Shown: positions 29,347 through 38,395 of the stretch, one piece after another
Numbering within the stretch: the stretch's first letter is position 1
Layout of the letters: each line of letters starts with the position of its first letter
Assembly (NCBI RefSeq): GCF_009496535.1
Contig: NZ_WIDL01000002.1
Span: 1-64,000, forward strand
Length of the DNA: 64,000 bases
Origin: Stenotrophomonas sp. MYb238
Lineage (GTDB): Bacteria; Pseudomonadota; Gammaproteobacteria; Xanthomonadales; Xanthomonadaceae
Direction: 5' to 3'
Position numbers and translations under genes: made by a program
The notes under the pieces: generated by a model
Seen by the model: the letters and a program-made list of their open reading frames with translations, nothing else
The model's database searches: none
Told to the model about the DNA's origin: nothing

Positions 29347-30719
29347 GCCGGGCGCAGGGAGCGGTGCGCTGGGGAGCGGTGCTGCTGCTCGCGTTGGCGG
29401 CGGGGGCGCAGGCCGCCGACGGCGTGGAACCCAACACGCGCGTGCCGGCCGGGGTGGTGCGCTATGCGCCCACCGGTTTCCCCGACCGCATCGTCGCCTC
29501 GCCGCTGCAGGAGGGCGCCGGCGGCTTCGCGGTGTCGTGGCGGACCGATGCGACGGTCCCGGCGCCGCTGCTGGAAATCGTGGTGGCCGGCGATTCGCCC
29601 GACATGGGCCTGCCGCGGCGGCTGGTGGCCAGCAGCCACGCGCAGTCCACCGAAAACGGCCAGGCGCTGCAGCACCACGTCGTCGTCGATGGCCTGCAGG
29701 CGGACACCCTGTATGCCTGGCGCGTGCAGGGCGACCGCACCTGGAGCGCCTGGCACCACACCCAGACCGCGCCTGCCAGCGGCGAACCGCTGACCCTGCT
29801 GTACTTCGGCGACACCCAGAACAAGAACGTCAGCCTGACCACGCGGGTGGTGCGCGAGGCGATGCGGCATGCGCCCGACGCGCGCCTGGCCCTGTACGCG
29901 GGCGACCTGGTCAGCGGCGGCAACGACGAGGACGACAACGAATGGGGCGAGTGGTTCGAGGCGGCGGGCGCGCTGCCGACCTCGCTGGTGGTGGCGCCGG
30001 CGCCGGGCAACCACGAATACTTCGAGGAGTTCGAGGACACCCCGCAGGAGCGCCGCGTGCTCGGCGCGCACTGGCCGCTGGCCTTCGCCCTGCCGGGCAA
30101 CGGCGCGCCCGGCGCGCAGGGCACCAGCTACTGGTTCGACTACCAGGACGTGCGGGTGGTGGTGCTGGACGGCACCTCTGCGCTCGACCTGGGCACCGCG
30201 CAGGCGCAGGCGCGCTGGCTGGAGCAGGTGCTGGGCGACAGCCGCGCCGCCTGGAACCTGGCCCTGATCCACCAGCCGATGTTCTCCCCGCGCCAGGACC
30301 GCGAGAACGCGCTGCTGCGCGAACACGTGCTGCCGGTACTGGAACGGCACCGGGTCGATCTGGTGCTGCAGGGCCACGACCATGTCTACGGCCGGCGCGG
30401 CGGGCTGCAGGCCGGGCGCGCCACGCCGCAGTACCTGGTGTCGGTGGCCGGCGCCAAGCAATACCGCCTGTCGACGCAGGCGCGGGAAAGCATGGCGCCG
30501 GTGGCCGAGGACACGCAGCTGTTCCAGGTGCTGCGCATCGACGGCCAGCGCCTGCGTTACGAGGCGCGCACCGCGACCGGCCGTCTGTACGATGCCTTCG
30601 AATTGATCCGGGACGGCCAGGGCAGGCAACTGCGCGAGCTGGGCGATGGCCGCATCCCGCAGCGCGATTGCCTGCGCCCGGCCTCTCCCAAGGGCCGCAA
30701 CGACCGCTGCTGGGAATGA
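29343..30719 (+). CDS. purple-acid-phosphatase-like metallophosphoesterase
   Basis: Exported phosphomonoesterase, 458 residues, with a signal peptide ending near AGAQAAD. An N-terminal fibronectin-like domain (FPDRIVASP to TLYAWRVQGD) precedes the calcineurin-like core with all metal motifs: YFGDTQNK, LYAGDLVSGG, APGNHEYF, IHQPMFSP and GHDHVYGR. Architecture matches purple acid phosphatases, which remove phosphate from many esters. Its start overlaps the phytase-like stop, so the two probably act together, the phytase opening phytate and this enzyme clearing lower inositol phosphates or other esters. Confidence 0.88.
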   Translation: MSRAQGAVRWGAVLLLALAAGAQAADGVEPNTRVPAGVVRYAPTGFPDRIVASPLQEGAGGFAVSWRTDATVPAPLLEIVVAGDSPDMGLPRRLVASSHAQSTENGQALQHHVVVDGLQADTLYAWRVQGDRTWSAWHHTQTAPASGEPLTLLYFGDTQNKNVSLTTRVVREAMRHAPDARLALYAGDLVSGGNDEDDNEWGEWFEAAGALPTSLVVAPAPGNHEYFEEFEDTPQERRVLGAHWPLAFALPGNGAPGAQGTSYWFDYQDVRVVVLDGTSALDLGTAQAQARWLEQVLGDSRAAWNLALIHQPMFSPRQDRENALLREHVLPVLERHRVDLVLQGHDHVYGRRGGLQAGRATPQYLVSVAGAKQYRLSTQARESMAPVAEDTQLFQVLRIDGQRLRYEARTATGRLYDAFELIRDGQGRQLRELGDGRIPQRDCLRPASPKGRNDRCWE

Positions 30720-30952
30720 CCGGCCGGATTGCGCGCGGGACGAGGATGGTTGCAGCGACGACCATCAACCTTCCGCGCCTGCGGGGGTGCGACCGTCGGC
30801 GCGGCCCCCTATACTCGCCGCGACCGCGCGCCGGCTGGGCGCGCGCCGACACGGCCTGTCGCCCATGGACTTCGATGGCTGTCGCCATCGATGGGCGCAG
30901 GCGCCCGACCGGCGTCGCAGGCGATGCCGGGCAACCACCAGGGAGGAAGCTC

Positions 30953-31441
30953 ATGCGCGCAGGCAGGATCCGGATCGTGATGGGCGCGGCGCTGCTGGCC
31001 GCGACGGCAGGAAGCGCGGCGGCGCAACCGCCGCTGGAAGAGGAACAGGTCAATCCGTCCGAGGTCGTGTTCGAAAACGGCCGGCCCTACGTCCATGCCG
31101 ACGGCGCGATGCAGGCGCTGCGCACCCGGCAGCAGGACGGCGAGACCATTTATTACCGCATGGTCCGCTACGACCCGCAGGAAGGCTACGTGACCGGTGC
31201 CGATGGCACCGACGGCGCCACCGTGGCGTCGGCCGTTGCGCAGCCGTTCGCGGCGCCGCGGACGCCGCTGCGCTACCACGGCGCGGGCCATCTCTATCGC
31301 CCCGACTTCTACAACAGCCCGTACAACCGCGACGCGCGCCAGCGTTACTCCGGGCCCGGCTACTTCGGCAGCTGCAGCCGCTACGACGGCTGCAAGGAAG
31401 TGCAGGTGGTGCCGCTGTGGCCGTATGGCCGCGGCTACTGA
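30953..31441 (+). CDS. exported hypothetical protein
   Basis: A 162-residue protein with a good ribosome site (GGGAGGAAG before ATG 30953) and a signal peptide MRAGRIRIVMGAALLAATAGSAAAQ. The mature part is rich in Tyr/Gly: RPYVHADGAMQAL, YYRMVRYDPQEGYV, and a C-terminal half with YRPDFYNSPYNRDARQRYSGPGYF then two Cys in SCSRYDGCKE. I do not recognise a family. A TATACT box at 30810-30815 may belong to its promoter, leaving a leader of about 130 bases. Confidence 0.7.
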   Translation: MRAGRIRIVMGAALLAATAGSAAAQPPLEEEQVNPSEVVFENGRPYVHADGAMQALRTRQQDGETIYYRMVRYDPQEGYVTGADGTDGATVASAVAQPFAAPRTPLRYHGAGHLYRPDFYNSPYNRDARQRYSGPGYFGSCSRYDGCKEVQVVPLWPYGRGY

Positions 31442-31452
31442 CGCCATCGCCT

Positions 31453-31489
31453 GACGGAGAAACGGCGGCCATCGGCCGCCGTTTCCGTC
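31453..31489. terminator. bidirectional hairpin between convergent genes
   Basis: GACGGAGAAACGGCGGCC pairs with GGCCGCCGTTTCCGTC around an ATC loop, with a one- or two-base bulge (31453-31489). It lies between the hypothetical gene and the convergent LysR gene and probably ends both transcripts. Confidence 0.7.
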
Positions 31490-31508
31490 TGCGCGGCGTG
31501 GGCGCGCT

Positions 31509-32531
31509 TCAGGCGCCGAGCGCCTCGAGCACGCGCAGTTGCGGAACCTCCAGCCCGCGCTGGCAGTACGAGGGCTCGTGGTCGACCAGGTGCTTGGCGT
31601 TGGGGCACTGCAGCAGCATGTAGTTGGCGTCCAGGTTGAGCTTCTCCACCAGGAAATCGACGAAGGCGCGCACCTTGGGCGAGACCATGCCGCCGCCGGC
31701 GAACACCGCGCTGAAGTCGTAGTCCGGGCCGGTCCAGCCGGCCAGCACGCGCCGCAGCATGCCCGATTCGATGAAGGGCTTGGCCATCACGTCGCTGCTG
31801 AGCATCAGCCCTTCGCCGGCCACCAGCATCGAGTTCAGGGCGGCGGTGTCGTTGGCGACCAGCAGCGGGTTGACCGGGAATTCCTGCATCTGCCCGCCGT
31901 CCTCGGCCAGCGACCAGACGAAGCGGTTGTTCTGGCTCTGGTGCTGTTTGCGCACCGCCAGCGTGCGGTGGTACTGCAGCTCGTCCGGATGGCGCGGCTC
32001 GCCATGGCGCTGGATGTAGGCGGGGCTGGCGAAGACCTGGGTGCGCAGGCTGCCGAGCTTGCGCGCGATCAGGTTCGAGTCGGGCAGGGTGCCGATGCGC
32101 AGCGCCAGGTCGGTCTCGCCGGAGATCAGGTCCAGCATCTCGTTGCCCAGGTGCATGTCCACGCGGATTTCCGGGTACTGCGCCTGGAACTGGCCCAGCA
32201 GCGGCGCGATCCAGTTGATGCCCACCGAGTACGGCACAGTGAAGCGCAGCCAGCCGCGCGGCCCGGACTGCAGCTGGCTGACCGCGCTCTCGGCCTGCTC
32301 GAGCTCGCGGGCGATGCGCTGGCAGTGTTCGTAATAGACGGTGCCGGCCTCGGTCAGGCCCAGGCGGCGGGTGGTCCGGTGCAGCAGGCGCGCGCCCAGC
32401 CGCTCTTCCAGTTCCTGCACCTTGCGGCTGACGGTGGTCTTGGGGTGTCCGAGCAGGCGCGCGGCGGCGGTGAAGCTGCCCTGTTCGACCACCTTGACGA
32501 AGATCAGGGTGTCGTTGAGATCGTTGGCCAT
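31509..32531 (-). CDS. LysR-family transcriptional regulator
   Basis: DNA-binding regulator, 340 residues. The N-terminal winged helix has FVKVVEQGSFTAAARLLGHPKTTVSRKVQELEERLGARLLHR; the effector-binding domain follows (RFTVPYSVGINWIAPLL, DLALRIGTLPDSN) and a longer than usual C-terminal tail holds Cys residues near CPNAKHLVDHEPSYC. It belongs to the CrgA/DhcR-like LysR branch, not the MexT type. Divergent from the RND efflux operon, it is the likely regulator; an inverted repeat lies 57 bases before its start. Confidence 0.92.
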   Translation of the reverse strand: MANDLNDTLIFVKVVEQGSFTAAARLLGHPKTTVSRKVQELEERLGARLLHRTTRRLGLTEAGTVYYEHCQRIARELEQAESAVSQLQSGPRGWLRFTVPYSVGINWIAPLLGQFQAQYPEIRVDMHLGNEMLDLISGETDLALRIGTLPDSNLIARKLGSLRTQVFASPAYIQRHGEPRHPDELQYHRTLAVRKQHQSQNNRFVWSLAEDGGQMQEFPVNPLLVANDTAALNSMLVAGEGLMLSSDVMAKPFIESGMLRRVLAGWTGPDYDFSAVFAGGGMVSPKVRAFVDFLVEKLNLDANYMLLQCPNAKHLVDHEPSYCQRGLEVPQLRVLEALGA

Positions 32532-32587
32532 GGGGAGGGTTCCTGCGGCAACGGGATTGTGCCGGCGACGGGACGATTATTCCCTTC

Positions 32588-32612
32588 AATCCGTACTAAT
32601 CAAGTATGGATT
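32588..32612. promoter_or_regulatory. LysR-type inverted-repeat operator candidate
   Basis: AATCCGTAC and GTATGGATT (8 of 9 pairing) flank a 7-base spacer TAATCAA, a 25-base dyad containing T-N11-A spacing. It is 57 bases upstream of the LysR start, where autoregulated LysR proteins usually bind. It probably also controls the efflux operon on the other side, though that start is almost 490 bases away. Confidence 0.5.
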
Positions 32613-32987
32613 AGGGGCGTAACTTGGCCGCCTCCGACCAGAACGGACCTGCGGCCATGCGCCTGCGCCACCTTCCCGCTTTCCTGCCGACGCGCCGCGT
32701 ACCGGCATTTTCCAAAGCCGACCGCCGTGCCCGGCGCGACAACGGCTTGAATCCACTGCACTTCGCCGCCTTGCGGGAAGCGCACATGCCAGCAGCCGCG
32801 GCTGGGTACGCTGGGGTGTTTGCCCGTCTGGCGGCCTGCCTTGGCATGGCGTTTGTCCCGCCTGCGGGAGAAAAATTTCCGTGAGCGGGACAGTGGACCT
32901 GCCGGAACCGCCCGCCGGCGGAGGCGTTTTCCCGGCATCTGCGCCGATGCGCGCGCCACCGCGCGGTTCCGGCCTCCGTTTCCTCCG

Positions 32988-33012
32988 GCTGCTGACAGCG
33001 GCTGTCAGCAGC
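32988..33012. promoter_or_regulatory. perfect 12-bp palindrome before the efflux adaptor gene
   Basis: GCTGCTGACAGC and GCTGTCAGCAGC form a perfect inverted repeat around one G, ending 84 bases before the adaptor start. It could be an operator for a dimeric repressor or an RNA hairpin in the leader. No poly-T follows, so it is not a classic terminator. Confidence 0.4.
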
Positions 33013-33096
33013 CCCACCGCACACTGCGGACCGCACCCGGCCATGGCCCGGACGGCGACCGCCCTGCCACACCTCTTCCCCTCCTGGACGCATGAC

Positions 33097-34317
33097 ATGA
33101 AAGGTATCTCCAGCCCCTCCCGAACCGCGCGACGCCTTGCCCTGGCCGGCATGTCGGCGCTGGCCATCGCCATCCTCGCCGCGTGCAGCGGCGGCCACGC
33201 CCAGGAAGCCGGGGCGCCGCCGGCACCGGAAGTCAGCGCCGCGCCGGTGCTTGTGAAGCAGGTCAGCCAGTGGGACGAGTTCAGCGGCCGCGTCGAGGCG
33301 GTGCAGAGCGTGGAGCTGCGCCCGCGCGTGTCCGGCTACATCGACCGGGTCAACTACACCGAAGGCCAGGAGGTGAAGAAGGGCGATGTCCTGTTCACCA
33401 TCGACGCGCGCAGTTACCAGGCCGAATACGACCGCGCCCGCGCCGAACTGGCCCGCGCCCGCACCCAGGCCACGCTGGCGCGCAGCGAATCCGAGCGCGC
33501 CCGGCGCCTGGCCGAGCAGCAGGCCATCGCCGCCGAGACCGCCGAGCAGCGCCGCGCCGCGGCCGACCAGGCCGGCGCCGCGGTGCAGGCCGCGCAGGCG
33601 GCGCTGGACGCGGCCCGGCTCAATCTGGAGTTCACACGGGTGCGCGCGCCGATCGACGGCCGCGCCGGGCGCGCGATGGTCACCGCCGGCAATCTGGTCA
33701 CCGCCGGCGACAGCGCCAGCGTGCTGACCACGCTGGTGTCGCTGGACACCGTGCATGTGTACTTCGACGCCGACGAAGGCACCTTCCTGCGCTATGCGCG
33801 GATGGCGCGCACCGGCGAGCGCCCGAGCGAGCGCGACCAGGCGCTGCCGGTGAAGGTGGCGCTGAGCGGCGAGGACGATTTCCCGCACGAGGGAAAGGTC
33901 GATTTCCTCGACAACCAGGTCGCGCGCAGCACCGGCACCATCCGCGTGCGGGCGCTGCTGGACAACCGCGACCGCCAGTTCACGCCGGGCCTGTTCGCGC
34001 GCGTGCGCCTGCTCGGCAGCGGCGAGTTCGACGCCCTGCTGATCGACGACAAGGCGGTGCTGACCGACCAGGACCGCAAGTACGTGTACGTGGTCGACAA
34101 GGACGGCAAGGCGCAGCGCCGCGACGTCGCGCTGGGCCGCAGCGCCGAGGGCCTGCGCATCGTCGAGGCCGGGCTGGCGCCGGGCGACAAGGTGATCGTC
34201 GACGGCGTGCAGAAGGTGTTCATGCCGGGCATGCCGGTGCAGGCCAGGGCGGTGGCGATGCAGCGCGCGTCCGCCGCGGCCGCCACCGTCGGCCGCGATG
34301 CCACCGCGTTGAACTGA
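33097..34317 (+). CDS. RND efflux periplasmic adaptor (membrane fusion) subunit
   Basis: Periplasmic adaptor linking RND pump and outer-membrane channel. The product (406 aa from ATG 33097) starts MKGISSPSRTARRLALAGM and has a lipobox ILAAC, so it is lipid-anchored. The lipoyl half-motifs VELRPRVSGYIDRVNYTEGQ and LNLEFTRVRAPIDGRAG flank an Ala/Gln/Arg-rich coiled-coil hairpin (residues ~105-165); beta-barrel and membrane-proximal domains follow. An upstream in-frame ATG at 33043 is possible, but the signal sequence favours 33097. Similar to MexE/SmeV adaptors. Followed by the RND gene after 109 bases. Confidence 0.9.
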   Translation: MKGISSPSRTARRLALAGMSALAIAILAACSGGHAQEAGAPPAPEVSAAPVLVKQVSQWDEFSGRVEAVQSVELRPRVSGYIDRVNYTEGQEVKKGDVLFTIDARSYQAEYDRARAELARARTQATLARSESERARRLAEQQAIAAETAEQRRAAADQAGAAVQAAQAALDAARLNLEFTRVRAPIDGRAGRAMVTAGNLVTAGDSASVLTTLVSLDTVHVYFDADEGTFLRYARMARTGERPSERDQALPVKVALSGEDDFPHEGKVDFLDNQVARSTGTIRVRALLDNRDRQFTPGLFARVRLLGSGEFDALLIDDKAVLTDQDRKYVYVVDKDGKAQRRDVALGRSAEGLRIVEAGLAPGDKVIVDGVQKVFMPGMPVQARAVAMQRASAAAATVGRDATALN

Positions 34318-34426
34318 GCCACGTTTCCGCCTGACGCCGGTGGCCTGCCGGCCGCATTGCCTTCGCCCGCATGGGCGAGGGCAGGGCGGCTGCATGCCGG
34401 CGGCGGCCATTCCAAGGACTTCCCCA

Positions 34427-37400
34427 ATGGATTTTTCCCGTTTCTTCATCGACAGGCCGATCTTCGCGGCGGTGCTGTCGATCGTGATCTTCGCCGCCGG
34501 CCTGATCTCGATCCCGATCCTGCCGATCGGCGAGTACCCCGAAGTGGTGCCGCCCTCGGTGGTGGTGCGCACGGTGTATCCGGGCGCCAACCCCAAGGTC
34601 ATCGCCGAGACCGTCGCCACCCCGCTGGAGGAAGCGATCAACGGCGTGGAGGGCATGATGTACCTCAAGTCGGTGGCCGGCTCCGATGGCGTGCTGCAGA
34701 TGACCGTCACCTTCCGCCCGGGCACCGACCCGGACGCGGCGGCGGTGAAGGTGCAGAACCGCGTGGCGCAGGCGCAGGCGCGCCTGCCCGAGGACGTGCG
34801 CCGGCAGGGCGTGACCACCCAGAAGCAGTCGCCGACCTTCCTGATGGTGGTGCACCTGACCTCGCCGGGAGGAAAGTACGACACCCTGTACCTGCGCAAC
34901 TACGCGCGCCTGCACGTCAAGGACGCGCTGGCGCGCATTCCCGGCGTGGGCGACGCGCAGGTCTTCGGCGGCGGCGACTACGCCATGCGCGCCTGGCTGG
35001 ACCCGGACAAGGTCGCCTCGCGCGGCCTGACCGCCAGCGACGTGGTGCGCGCCATGCGCGAGCAGAATGTGCAGGTCTCGGCCGGCCAGCTGGGCGCCGA
35101 ACCGCTGCCCGACAGCCGGTTCCTGACCCTGATCAACGCCCAGGGCCGGCTGAAGAGCGAACAGGAGTTCGGCGACATCGTGCTCAAGAGCGGCAGCGAT
35201 GGCGAGATCGTGCGTTTGTCCGACGTCGCCCGCCTGGAGCTGGGCGCCGGCGACTACACCCTGCGCTCGCAGCTGGACGGCAAGAACGCGGTGGGCATCG
35301 GCATCTTCCAGGCCCCGGGCGCCAACGCGCTGGAAATCCGCGACGCGGTCATCGGCAGCATGGAGCAGATGCAGAGGACCTTCCCGGCCGACGTGAAGTA
35401 CGAGGCGGTGTACGACACCACCATCTTCGTGCGCGACTCGATCAAGGCCGTGGTCTCCACGCTGCTGGAAGCCATCGCCCTGGTGGTGCTGGTGGTGATC
35501 CTGTTCCTGCAGACCTGGCGCGCCTCGATCATCCCGTTGATCGCGGTGCCGGTGTCGGTGGTCGGTACCTTCGCCGCGCTGTACCTGCTGGGCTTCTCGA
35601 TCAACACGCTGAGCCTGTTCGGCCTGGTGCTGGCGATCGGCATCGTGGTCGACGACGCGATCGTGGTGGTGGAGAACGTGGAGCGCAACATCGAGGAAGG
35701 GTTGTCGCCGACCGCCGCGGCCCACCAGGCCATGCGCGAGGTGTCCGGGCCGATCATCGCCATCGCCCTGGTGCTGTGCGCGGTGTTCGTGCCGATGGCC
35801 TTCCTGTCCGGCGTCACCGGCCAGTTCTACAAGCAGTTCGCGGTGACCATCGCCATTTCCACGGTGATCTCGGCGATCAATTCGCTGACCCTGTCGCCGG
35901 CGCTGGCCGCGCGCCTGCTCAAGCCGCATGACGCCGCCAAGGACGCACCGACGCGCATCATCGACCGTCTGTTCGGCTGGGTCTTCCGTCCGTTCAACCG
36001 CTTCTTCAAGTCCAGCTCGGAGAAGTACGAGCGTGGCGTGTCGAAGATCCTCGGCCGTCGCGGCGCGGTGTTCGTGGTGTACGCGGTGCTGCTGGTCGGT
36101 ACCGGCCTGATCTTCAAGCTGGTGCCGCCGGGCTTCATCCCGACCCAGGACAAGCTGTACCTGATCGCCGGCGTCAAGCTGCCGGAAGGTTCGTCGATCG
36201 CGCGTACCGATGAAATGCTGCGCAAGGTGGCGAAGATCGCCCAGGAAACCGATGGCGTCGCCCACACCATTTCGTTCCCCGGCCTGAACGCGCTGCAGTT
36301 CACCAATACGCCCAACACCGGCGTGGCGTTCATTCCGCTCAAGCCGTTCAACGAGCGCCATGGCCGCACCGCCGCGCAGATCAATGCCGAGATCAACCAG
36401 AAGATCGCCGGCCTGCAGGAGGGCTTCGCGTTCTCGATGATGCCGCCGCCGATCCTGGGCCTGGGCAACGGCAACGGCTACCAGATGTTCATCGAGGACC
36501 GCGGCAACCTCGGCTACGGCGCGCTGCAGAACGCGGTGCAGACGATGCAGGGCACGGTCGCGCAGACCCCGGGCATGGCCTTCCCGATCACCAGCTACCA
36601 GGCCAACGTGCCGCAGCTGGATGCGGAAGTGGACCGCGTGAAGGCCAAGGCGCAGGGCGTGCAGCTGACCGAGCTGTTCGACACGCTGCAGACCTACCTG
36701 GGTTCGGCCTACGTCAACGACTTCAACCAGTTCGGCCGCACCTGGCAGGTGATCGCCCAGGCCGACGGTCCGTTCCGCGAGAGCGTCGAAGACATCGGCA
36801 GGCTGCGTACCCGCAACGACCGCGGCGAGATGGTGCCGATCGGTTCGATGGTCACGATCAAGGAAACCTATGGCCCGGACCCGGTGCTGCGCTTCAATGG
36901 CTACCCGGCCGCCGACCTGGCCGGCGAAGCCGACCCGCGCGTGCTGTCCTCGGCCGAAGCGATGAACACGCTGACCGAGATCGCCGGCAAGGTGCTGCCG
37001 GTGGGCATGACCACCGAATGGACCGACCTGAGCTACCAGCAGGCCACCCAGGGCAAGGCCGCCTTCATCGTATTCCCGGTGGCGATCCTGCTGGCCTTCC
37101 TGGTGCTGGCGGCGCTGTACGAGAGCTGGTCGCTGCCGCTGGCGGTGATCCTGATCGTGCCGATGACCCTGTTGTCGGCGCTGTTCGGCGTGTGGCTGAC
37201 CGGCGGCGACAACAACGTGTTCGTGCAGGTCGGGCTGGTGGTGCTGATGGGCCTGGCGTGCAAGAACGCGATCCTGATCGTCGAGTTCGCCCGCGAACTG
37301 GAGATGGGCGGCAAGGGCATCGTCGAATCCGCGCTGGAAGCCTGCCGCCTGCGCCTGCGCCCGATCGTGATGACCTCCATCGCCTTCATCGCCGGCACCG

Positions 37401-37597
37401 TGCCGCTGGTGCTCTCGCACGGCGCCGGCGCCGAGGTGCGCAGCGTCACCGGCATCACCGTGTTCGCCGGCATGCTCGGCGTGACCCTGTTCGGCCTGTT
37501 CCTCACCCCGGTGTTCTACGTGGCCCTGCGCAAGTTCGTCACCCGCAACGGTGGTGGCCAGCTGGTGCAGCACGGCGAGCCGACCCTCCATCACTGA
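34427..37597 (+). CDS. multidrug efflux RND permease (HAE1 family, MexF/SmeW-like)
   Basis: Proton-driven inner-membrane pump of 1,056 residues expelling hydrophobic drugs. N-terminus MDFSRFFIDRPIFAAVLSI is the standard HAE1 start. Two periplasmic porter regions alternate with 12 helices; helix 4 carries IVVDDAIVVVENVERN with the paired Asp of the proton relay and helix 10 the matching Lys in GLACKNAILIVEFA. The second helix set ends with TVPLVLSHGAGAE. The closest pattern known to me is MexF and S. maltophilia SmeW. ATG 34427 was chosen over an in-frame start at 34340 because it begins at the conserved MDFSRFF. Confidence 0.94.
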   Translation: MDFSRFFIDRPIFAAVLSIVIFAAGLISIPILPIGEYPEVVPPSVVVRTVYPGANPKVIAETVATPLEEAINGVEGMMYLKSVAGSDGVLQMTVTFRPGTDPDAAAVKVQNRVAQAQARLPEDVRRQGVTTQKQSPTFLMVVHLTSPGGKYDTLYLRNYARLHVKDALARIPGVGDAQVFGGGDYAMRAWLDPDKVASRGLTASDVVRAMREQNVQVSAGQLGAEPLPDSRFLTLINAQGRLKSEQEFGDIVLKSGSDGEIVRLSDVARLELGAGDYTLRSQLDGKNAVGIGIFQAPGANALEIRDAVIGSMEQMQRTFPADVKYEAVYDTTIFVRDSIKAVVSTLLEAIALVVLVVILFLQTWRASIIPLIAVPVSVVGTFAALYLLGFSINTLSLFGLVLAIGIVVDDAIVVVENVERNIEEGLSPTAAAHQAMREVSGPIIAIALVLCAVFVPMAFLSGVTGQFYKQFAVTIAISTVISAINSLTLSPALAARLLKPHDAAKDAPTRIIDRLFGWVFRPFNRFFKSSSEKYERGVSKILGRRGAVFVVYAVLLVGTGLIFKLVPPGFIPTQDKLYLIAGVKLPEGSSIARTDEMLRKVAKIAQETDGVAHTISFPGLNALQFTNTPNTGVAFIPLKPFNERHGRTAAQINAEINQKIAGLQEGFAFSMMPPPILGLGNGNGYQMFIEDRGNLGYGALQNAVQTMQGTVAQTPGMAFPITSYQANVPQLDAEVDRVKAKAQGVQLTELFDTLQTYLGSAYVNDFNQFGRTWQVIAQADGPFRESVEDIGRLRTRNDRGEMVPIGSMVTIKETYGPDPVLRFNGYPAADLAGEADPRVLSSAEAMNTLTEIAGKVLPVGMTTEWTDLSYQQATQGKAAFIVFPVAILLAFLVLAALYESWSLPLAVILIVPMTLLSALFGVWLTGGDNNVFVQVGLVVLMGLACKNAILIVEFARELEMGGKGIVESALEACRLRLRPIVMTSIAFIAGTVPLVLSHGAGAEVRSVTGITVFAGMLGVTLFGLFLTPVFYVALRKFVTRNGGGQLVQHGEPTLHH

Positions 37598-37660
37598 CAT
37601 GGAACTCCGTCGCCGCCGGTTACTGCCGGCGGCGGCCTCCCCCTTACAAGGCATGAATCC

Positions 37661-38395
37661 ATGAACTCCCATCAGAACAAGATCGCGCTGGTCACCGGCG
37701 CCACCCGCGGCATCGGCGCGGAGACCGTGCGCCAGCTGGCCCAGGCCGGCGTGCACACGCTGCTGGCCGGGCGCAGCCGCGAAACGGCAGTGGAACAGGC
37801 GCTGAAACTGCAGGCCGAGGGCCTGCCGGTGGAGGCGCTGCAGCTGGACGTGACCGATGCGGCCGGCATCGCCGCCGCCGTGCGCGAGGTCGAACAGCGC
37901 CACGGCCGGCTGGACATCCTGGTCAACAACGCCGGCATCTTCCGCGACGACCTGTCCCGGGCGCCATCGGCGCAGACGCTGGATACCTGGCGCGAGACCT
38001 TCGACACCAACCTGTTCGGCGTGGTGGCGACCACCCAGGCCTTCCTGCCGCTGCTGCGCCGCTCCGCGGCGGGGCGCATCGTCAACCTGTCCAGTTCGCT
38101 GGCATCGCTGGCGCTGCACAGCGACCCCGGTTTCGAGTTCCGCGACTTCAAAGTGCCGGCCTACGACGCGTCCAAGACCGCGCTCAACGCCTGGACGGTG
38201 CACCTGGCCTACGAACTGCGCGATACGCCGATCAAGGTCAACGCGGTCGATCCGGGCTCGGTGAGGACGGACATGAACGAATACGGCGACCTCGACATCG
38301 CCACAGGCGCGCGCGGGAGCGTGCGCATGGCGCTGCTCGACGGCGATGGCCCGACCGGCAGCTTCACCCACCTCGGCGAGGTGCTGCCATGGTAA
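37661..38395 (+). CDS. short-chain dehydrogenase/reductase within the efflux operon
   Basis: NAD(P)-dependent oxidoreductase of 244 residues. The Rossmann motif TGATRGIGAET, NNAGIF, catalytic Ser in VNLSSSLASL, and Y-x3-K as YDASK are complete, with the PG motif in VDPGSVRTDMN. Classical SDR length. It lies between the RND pump gene and the outer-membrane factor gene and overlaps the latter by 7 bases. The same placement is known for SmeU2 in the S. maltophilia SmeVWX operon; its substrate there is unknown, and an upstream SmeU1 equivalent is not present here. Confidence 0.9.
   Translation: MNSHQNKIALVTGATRGIGAETVRQLAQAGVHTLLAGRSRETAVEQALKLQAEGLPVEALQLDVTDAAGIAAAVREVEQRHGRLDILVNNAGIFRDDLSRAPSAQTLDTWRETFDTNLFGVVATTQAFLPLLRRSAAGRIVNLSSSLASLALHSDPGFEFRDFKVPAYDASKTALNAWTVHLAYELRDTPIKVNAVDPGSVRTDMNEYGDLDIATGARGSVRMALLDGDGPTGSFTHLGEVLPW

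Larger units (their letters stand above)
32532..33096. other. 565-base divergent control region of the efflux locus
   Basis: No convincing gene. Holds a LysR-type inverted repeat near the regulator (32588-32612) and a perfect palindrome near the efflux start (32988-33012), given separately. Short frames across it lack ribosome sites and codon bias matching neighbours. GGGCGT and AAAAATTTCC stretches (around 32870) could contain a promoter for the efflux genes, but I cannot place -35/-10 boxes with confidence. Confidence 0.5.

Noticed and set aside
32624-32884. Small open frame of 86 codons in the efflux control region
   Set aside because: No ribosome site, composition unlike the neighbouring genes, and no recognisable domain; treated as noncoding.
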